Positions 59,819 to 64,000 of a DNA stretch of 64,000 nucleotides are shown here, piece after piece; position 1 is the first letter of the stretch, and every line of letters starts with the position of its first letter. The stretch comes from Morinoia aosen (Eukaryota; Arthropoda; Malacostraca; Amphipoda; Talitridae): assembly GCA_030386875.1 (NCBI GenBank), contig CM059568.1, forward strand, positions 25,104,120-25,168,119, given 5' to 3'. The notes beneath the pieces were generated by a model. It was not told where the DNA came from. It worked only from the letters and a program-made list of their open reading frames with translations, and ran no database searches. A program made the translations under genes and the position numbers.

Positions 59819-61025
59819 AGTTCCTTCACTACTACTCTGGAAAAATAAAAACCGTGAGTATTTTAGGTTAAGGGAATATAAATAAAAACGCCAGGTACAA
59901 GGTTATCCAAACACAATTAAAAGAAACTCAATATCGGTTGCGCGTACATCAACAAGTCTGATATTAAATTTCATACGCAATAAACAAATTAACAGAACTA
60001 TTTTTCAATGAACAAAAAGTATCGTGAACCCTCTAAAAAACCGACAAAACTATGTAAAATAAAATCTATCATAGTCATTGAATGCCACAATAAAAAATGG
60101 TTGCATGGAACACCCGGTTCCTAAGTTCCCTGCAGGAAGTCAACACTAAAATAATAAAAGTTAGCAAATTGAACTCACTGCAGCCTGAGGCGAGCGTTGA
60201 CGCAGCGGTCGCAGAGGAGATGACGACAGCTCGAAAGCACGCAGAACTCGTCGTCGTCGTGAATTGCGTCCTGACAAACTGCGCAGGTCTTCAGGGTGCC
60301 GCAGCTCAGCATCTCCTCCACCGTAGAGCAGGGCGTGATGGGGAGCTGGAGGGGGCTAATAGCAAAAGCCCCCTGCAAAATCAAAGGGAAGACCAAGCTG
60401 GCGACCAGATTCTGCTTGTGGACGGCACTAAAGCCGGCGGTCCTGCCCTGAGGATCGTCAGCCACCACGAAGCGCATCTCCTCAAAGACAAGGTCGAAGA
60501 GCAGCACGTTGTACAGGAATCAAAAGCGGGCGAGGTCCCTCAGGTGAGCGATGGTGTTGCCGTCATAGAGTTGCGGCGAGGTGATGGGCTCCAAGACGAG
60601 ATTGATGCCTTTCACCATGTCCAAAACGTACCACTTCATCGATGGCACGAGAGGAGATGGAGCAGTCGGGGTGTAGCCATCATAAATACCATCAGCGCCC
60701 TCCAAAACAACGGTCAGCACGGAAACCAGAGCTCCCACCTGACGCAGGGACGGACGCGAGAGGGCGGCGCCCAAGACTCTCCGCAGTTCGCAGAAGCACA
60801 TCGGCGGCACGAGGTGCTGGTGGCTTCGTTGGGCTGTGGCTACGTCCTGTGGACAAATCAAATTGTTAACTCAAATCGTTCACAACTTTTAGTTAGTTAA
60901 ATCCTCCACATGAAGAAAATAAAATTAAATAAATGAATGGTAGGTACAAGCTGAGTTCATTACGATTTCGTTGTAAAAAACAACGTGTAGAAATTGGATC
61001 AGAGAATACTGATAAATTGGTAGCA

Positions 61026-61266
61026 GGGTTGCGGAGTCGGAGTCGGAGTCGGGAGTCGGAGTCGCCGGAGTCGGATGTTTTAGGGTGGAGTCGGAGTCGG
61101 AGTCGCTTCTCTGAAGTGTTGTTGAGTCGGAGTCGGAGTCGGAGTCGCTACTCTGAAGAGTGATGGAGTCGGAGTCGGAGTCGGAGTCGCTTTTCCGAAT
61201 GTGGTGGAGTCGGAGTCGGAGTCGGAGTCGTTCATTCGGATGTGGTAGAGTCGTGGTTGGAGTCGC
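61026..61266 (+). repeat. GGAGTC satellite, 42-bp unit (array 2)
   Basis: Starts gggttgcggagtcggagtc. Four hexamers alternate with spacers of about 18-20 bases (gcttctctgaagtgttgt, gctactctgaagagtgat, cttttccgaatgtggtg) that differ from each other and from array 1 but keep a TCTGAA-like core. The predicted SRSRSR peptide is a repeat artefact. Confidence 0.9.
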
Positions 61267-62476
61267 TCTTTTTTGGTGTCTTCGATTCTAATTTTTTCTA
61301 AAAATTATTTATAATTCTTTGAAACTAAATTAAACCAAAACAGAGTTAGAATGCTTTGCTGAAAAATCTAAAAAATACGCAATGTTTTTGTTGCTTGTTT
61401 TGTTCTAAGTATGAAACAGCGTATTTATTCCTATCACCTAATACCGTCATGTTATCTAGTCATTGAGGGCTTGCACAGATATATATGAGAAACCTACGAG
61501 TGCGAAATATAATTTTTGTACCCAGCATTGATGTATATTTTGTAGTTAAAAGCAGGAATTAGTGATTGAAAGCATCGCAAATTCATTCTGTATATTTCTG
61601 TTTTGTTCATTTTTCCTTCAATTAATACATAGGAACTGGAAAATAGTATTAAATGTGTTGCAAGTTACTTGTAGAACATTTCAGCTGATGCAATACATTC
61701 TACTCACATAAAGATTGGTAACTCTGTATGCTCAAAATGATGCATTGATTGATAATGATCATAAACATTTCTAGTCTTTAGGTTATGATTCATTGCCAAT
61801 GAGTAGTCTTTGCCGAAACCTGAAGCTATGGTCTAGTGCACAAAGACTTCTAGTTTTCAAGTCATGTTATCAAAATTGATATGGATTCCGTGTTTTTAAG
61901 TGAAGTTAACATGTATTAATAATAAAAATTTCTGCTGATTTCTCAAGTTATTCCTTGAATGCAATTTGGTTCTTTCAGAGTTATATTGTATTTCACTATA
62001 TCATCATCATGTTTAATTTTGATCTTCGTATCACTCCCCAGTTTCTAAGCAAGTATACGCTGAAATGGAGAATTTTATAATTATCTTGATACATTTTTAA
62101 AAACTGAAATAGTATTCGTTTTGTAGCATTATATAATTAATTACTTCTTGTTAAGGAAGATTTGGAAATGTTGTAAGGTTATCTATATCGGCATTGAGAC
62201 ACTTGAAAAAAATTAAAATACGATGTAAACGAGCTGCAATGAAAATAATTACACACACCAGCAAAAACTTCACTTAGTCACACACACATTGTAACTGAAA
62301 ACAATGCACCATCTCAGCTGCAATGGTTTTTGCATTTATGCGATAGTACAAATTCTCTTGCTGGAAACGTTTCAAATTGCTCCAAAAAACACGAAATGAG
62401 AAGAACCTGGGCGTTTATTAAAATAACAAAGTGTCCAATACAAAGTAAAAAGTTAGACGAAAATAAGAGATAGTAT
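61267..62476. other. No recognisable feature
   Basis: AT-rich sequence with no open frame of note. Confidence 0.6.
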
Positions 62477-62530
62477 CATATTTGCAGTTAGGTTTTTTTT
62501 TAAATAACTCTTCCAGGTTAAAATATATAT

Positions 62531-62571
62531 TAGGCCAAGCTTTCGAACTCACAAGTGGAGTTCTTCATCAG
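62531..62571 (-). ncRNA. Hammerhead-like core in left pLTR
   Basis: On the minus strand: CTGATGA, one extra A, a perfect stem II GAACTC/GAGTTC with loop CACTTGT, GAAA, then AGCTTGGCCTA with one mismatch in stem III. It complements the right-arm copy. Confidence 0.45.
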
Positions 62572-62875
62572 GGCTGAAACATTCACAAGAGCTGGACGCA
62601 TATGGCTACACACGTACGTATCTATGATACAGATTTTTAAAGTAATTATTATTAAGCGGGCTTACAGTTATAAACTTCGTTACACACTTCGAAAGTTATA
62701 ACCCCTTGTAATATAAATTGAGCACCGTCAAAACCTTATAACGAAGAGCGTTCTCGATTTGCACAGAAGAAACTGATAAAATCCAAGAATTGAATTTGTT
62801 ATAGAAACAACTACGAAATAATGGATACCCTCTAAAATTATATAAAAATCAGCAACTTTAGTCATAAAACCAGCC

Positions 62876-63168
62876 ATGCCTCCAGCAGCGTCAAGCGATG
62901 GTAGAAAATTTGTTTCAGTACCTTATATTAACGGAGTCACAGAAAGAGTGGCAAAAATTCTCAAACCATTGGATATTGTGCTTTGTAGTAAATCCACTCA
63001 TAGTCTGAAAAATCAACTTTGTAAATTGAAAGATAAAAGGTCCAAGGAAGAGAGAAAAAATGTTGTATACTAAATTGACTGCAACCAATGTGCAGCATCA
63101 TACATAGGAGAGACGGGGAGAACAGCGAAGTAACGCATTGAGGAATATACACGTTCAATTCAGCTCCG
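62876..63168 (+). pseudogene. Penelope GIY-YIG endonuclease remnant
   Basis: VPYINGVTERVAKILKPLDI and KNQLCKLKDKR are the usual run-in after the RT. NVVY-stop-IDCNQCAASYIGETGRTAK-stop-RIEEY is the GIY-YIG nuclease with its upstream CxxC finger, the catalytic Arg region and the Glu-containing helix. TAA at 63071 and TAA at 63131 interrupt it. This nuclease cleaves target DNA for insertion. About 95 residues remain. Confidence 0.8.
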
Positions 63169-63511
63169 ATAAATAACAAGTAACGTTTTCCAAAATCAGC
63201 AATAAACTGGTCACTAAATGAATATCGAAAATTTTAATACTTTAGCAACGGAGCCGAAAACAATGTCAAGAAAATTCGTAGAAGCGTGCTACTCTAGGTA
63301 AAATTCCGCATCAATTAATAGAAGACAAGATATCCCCCCATGTTATTTCCCGATAATAAATAAATTATTACCTCCAAAATGACAGCGTATATGCTTGGAA
63401 TGATGTCAGTACCAAGTAGAAGCCCGCTTAATAATAATTACTTTAAAAAACTGTATCATAGATACGTACGTGTGTAGCCATATGCGTCCAGCTCTTGTGA
63501 ATGTTTCAGCC

Positions 63512-63552
63512 CTGATGACGAACTCCACTTGTGAGGTCGAAAGCTTGGGCTA
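63512..63552 (+). ncRNA. Hammerhead-like core in right pLTR
   Basis: CTGATGA, one extra C, an imperfect stem (gaactc/gaggtc, loop cacttgt), GAAA (63539-63542), then AGC-TTGG-GCT as stem III and TA as the cleavage dinucleotide. No convincing stem I is visible, so activity is doubtful. Confidence 0.45.
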
Positions 63553-63957
63553 ATATATATTTTAACCTGGAAGAGTTATTTACAAACCTAACTGCAAATA
63601 TGGAACCCAGGCGTCAACTATTCACCTTGATAAGTATCATATTACACGCAAAGAAGCTAGAAGTGACTTTTATTCGTAAAAAAACGTTCCGAAAACGTCA
63701 GAACCCTGCGATGAAAGCAGAACAACTTTTGCTTATTATATATAGCCGAAATGTAACATAGAGTTCAGCAATAATATGACACCTTTTCTGCATTGTTACC
63801 CTGCATAGTGTAGGTACAGAGAAGAAAAGGCAGTGTGCAAATCTGGCCTACCTTATCTACACGTATACATAATTTTGGGGATTTGAAGCATAGTCATTGA
63901 ATTAACTATTATAATTTCAATGAATTAGTGCATACTTAGTAATAAAAAACTGTTGAT

Positions 63958-64000
63958 ACATATCTATGCTTCTCAGTGTAGACAATGCCTACATTACCTA
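63958..64000 (+). repeat. Direct repeat shared with window start
   Basis: Copy of 5-47 with one mismatch (gacaatgcc against gacagtgcc), truncated by the window edge. Confidence 0.8.

Larger units (their letters stand above)
57640..59948 (+). mobile_element. LTR element, gag-only, non-autonomous
   Basis: Begins TGTATGCGCAACC and ends GGTTGCGCGTACA, an imperfect terminal inverted repeat with TG...CA ends. The five bases tctac before it and tcaac after it are a target-site duplication with one change, confirmed by the empty site ttctacaagtctg in copy 1. The 5' LTR-like part runs to about 57797, with a TGG after it. The 3' end does not repeat the 5' LTR body, so the 3' LTR is truncated or very diverged. 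No pol. Confidence 0.75.
56772..60846 (-). pseudogene. RING-finger gene, copy 2 (exons 2-3)
   Basis: Exon 2 (60846-60179, 668 bases) lies between a ttgtccacag acceptor and a GCA|GTGAGT donor; exon 3 (from 56937) follows cttgttgcag. Joining them in phase 2 completes a C3HC4 RING: CAVCQDAIHDDDEF, SSCRHLLCDRC, then CPVCG after the splice. A C-terminal tail YQRHLEAGHSAPQLDEDFG follows. One TGA at 60520 (TGT in copy 1) interrupts exon 2; otherwise the frame is open. RING proteins usually act as ubiquitin E3 ligases; the N-terminal 180 residues match nothing I know. The intron contains an LTR element (57640-59948). No exon 1 is seen upstream, where the homology stops at the GGAGTC array (61026). 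The last codons before the TAA at 56772 derive from the neighbouring block. Confidence 0.7.
62477..63602 (+). mobile_element. Penelope-like element, 5'-truncated, inverted pLTRs
   Basis: Arms 62477-62662 and 63420-63602 are reverse complements (tttgcagttagg, ggctacacacgtacgtatct, aagcgggctt). Between them is the GIY-YIG endonuclease end of a Penelope polyprotein. Penelope elements often carry inverted pLTR copies with hammerhead motifs, and both arms here hold one. The reverse transcriptase is missing. Confidence 0.8.

Overview
This is about 64 kb of AT-rich animal nuclear DNA, most likely from an arthropod and probably an insect. The basis is spliceosomal exon signals, insect-style Tc1/mariner remnants (including the short helix-turn-helix usually filed as DUF4817), Penelope-like, Ty3/gypsy and OTU-containing non-LTR retroelements, and many short foldback elements. 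I see no bacterial gene organisation, no rRNA or tRNA gene and no CRISPR array. The window is almost wholly accessory sequence: nested mobile elements, gene fragments they broke, and low-order duplications.

Layout. 0-5.5 kb: a mariner relic, an inverted-repeat element with a nested mariner-type MITE, a 42-bp-period GGAGTC satellite and two palindromic hairpin repeats. 5.7-8.8 kb: a broken copy (copy 1) of a three-exon minus-strand gene whose RING finger is split by an intron. 10.8-24.8 kb: a duplicated non-coding block interrupted by an 11.67-kb insertion (12199-23867) with short terminal inverted repeats. That insertion carries the only intact gene I can reconstruct, a three-exon, 362-codon DUF4806-type gene on the minus strand (19862 to 17363). 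It also holds a second cluster of palindromic hairpins and a piggyBac-like fragment. 25.7-30.9 kb: a nearly complete but decayed LINE with an OTU cysteine-protease-like domain ahead of its APE endonuclease and reverse transcriptase. 33.5-44.7 kb: part of the RING-gene duplicon (copy 3), then a Ty3/gypsy element whose gag and pol halves are separated by a 5-kb insert bounded by a 34-bp inverted repeat; that insert contains a foldback with hammerhead-like cores and two MITEs. 44.8-54 kb: mostly unassigned, with relics of a ~360-bp interspersed repeat (called R1 here) and two weak exon candidates. 54.5-61.0 kb: a second copy of the duplicated block, uninterrupted, fused to RING-gene copy 2, whose intron holds a gag-only LTR element. 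61.0-64 kb: a second GGAGTC satellite and a 5'-truncated Penelope-like element between inverted pLTR-like arms.

How the parts relate. The duplicated blocks serve as internal controls, because each shows the empty site of an insertion found in the other: 55890 for the 11.67-kb element and 6175 for the LTR element. The most interesting signals are (i) three independent foldbacks carrying CTGATGA...GAAA hammerhead-like cores in their arms, one of them close to a full consensus; (ii) five related hairpins with a conserved outer stem but different inner stems that remain self-complementary; (iii) a large TIR element with an open DUF4806 gene; (iv) a multi-copy, intron-containing RING gene that travels with repeats; and (v) a gypsy pol gene carrying a piece of its own LTR, joined at microhomology.
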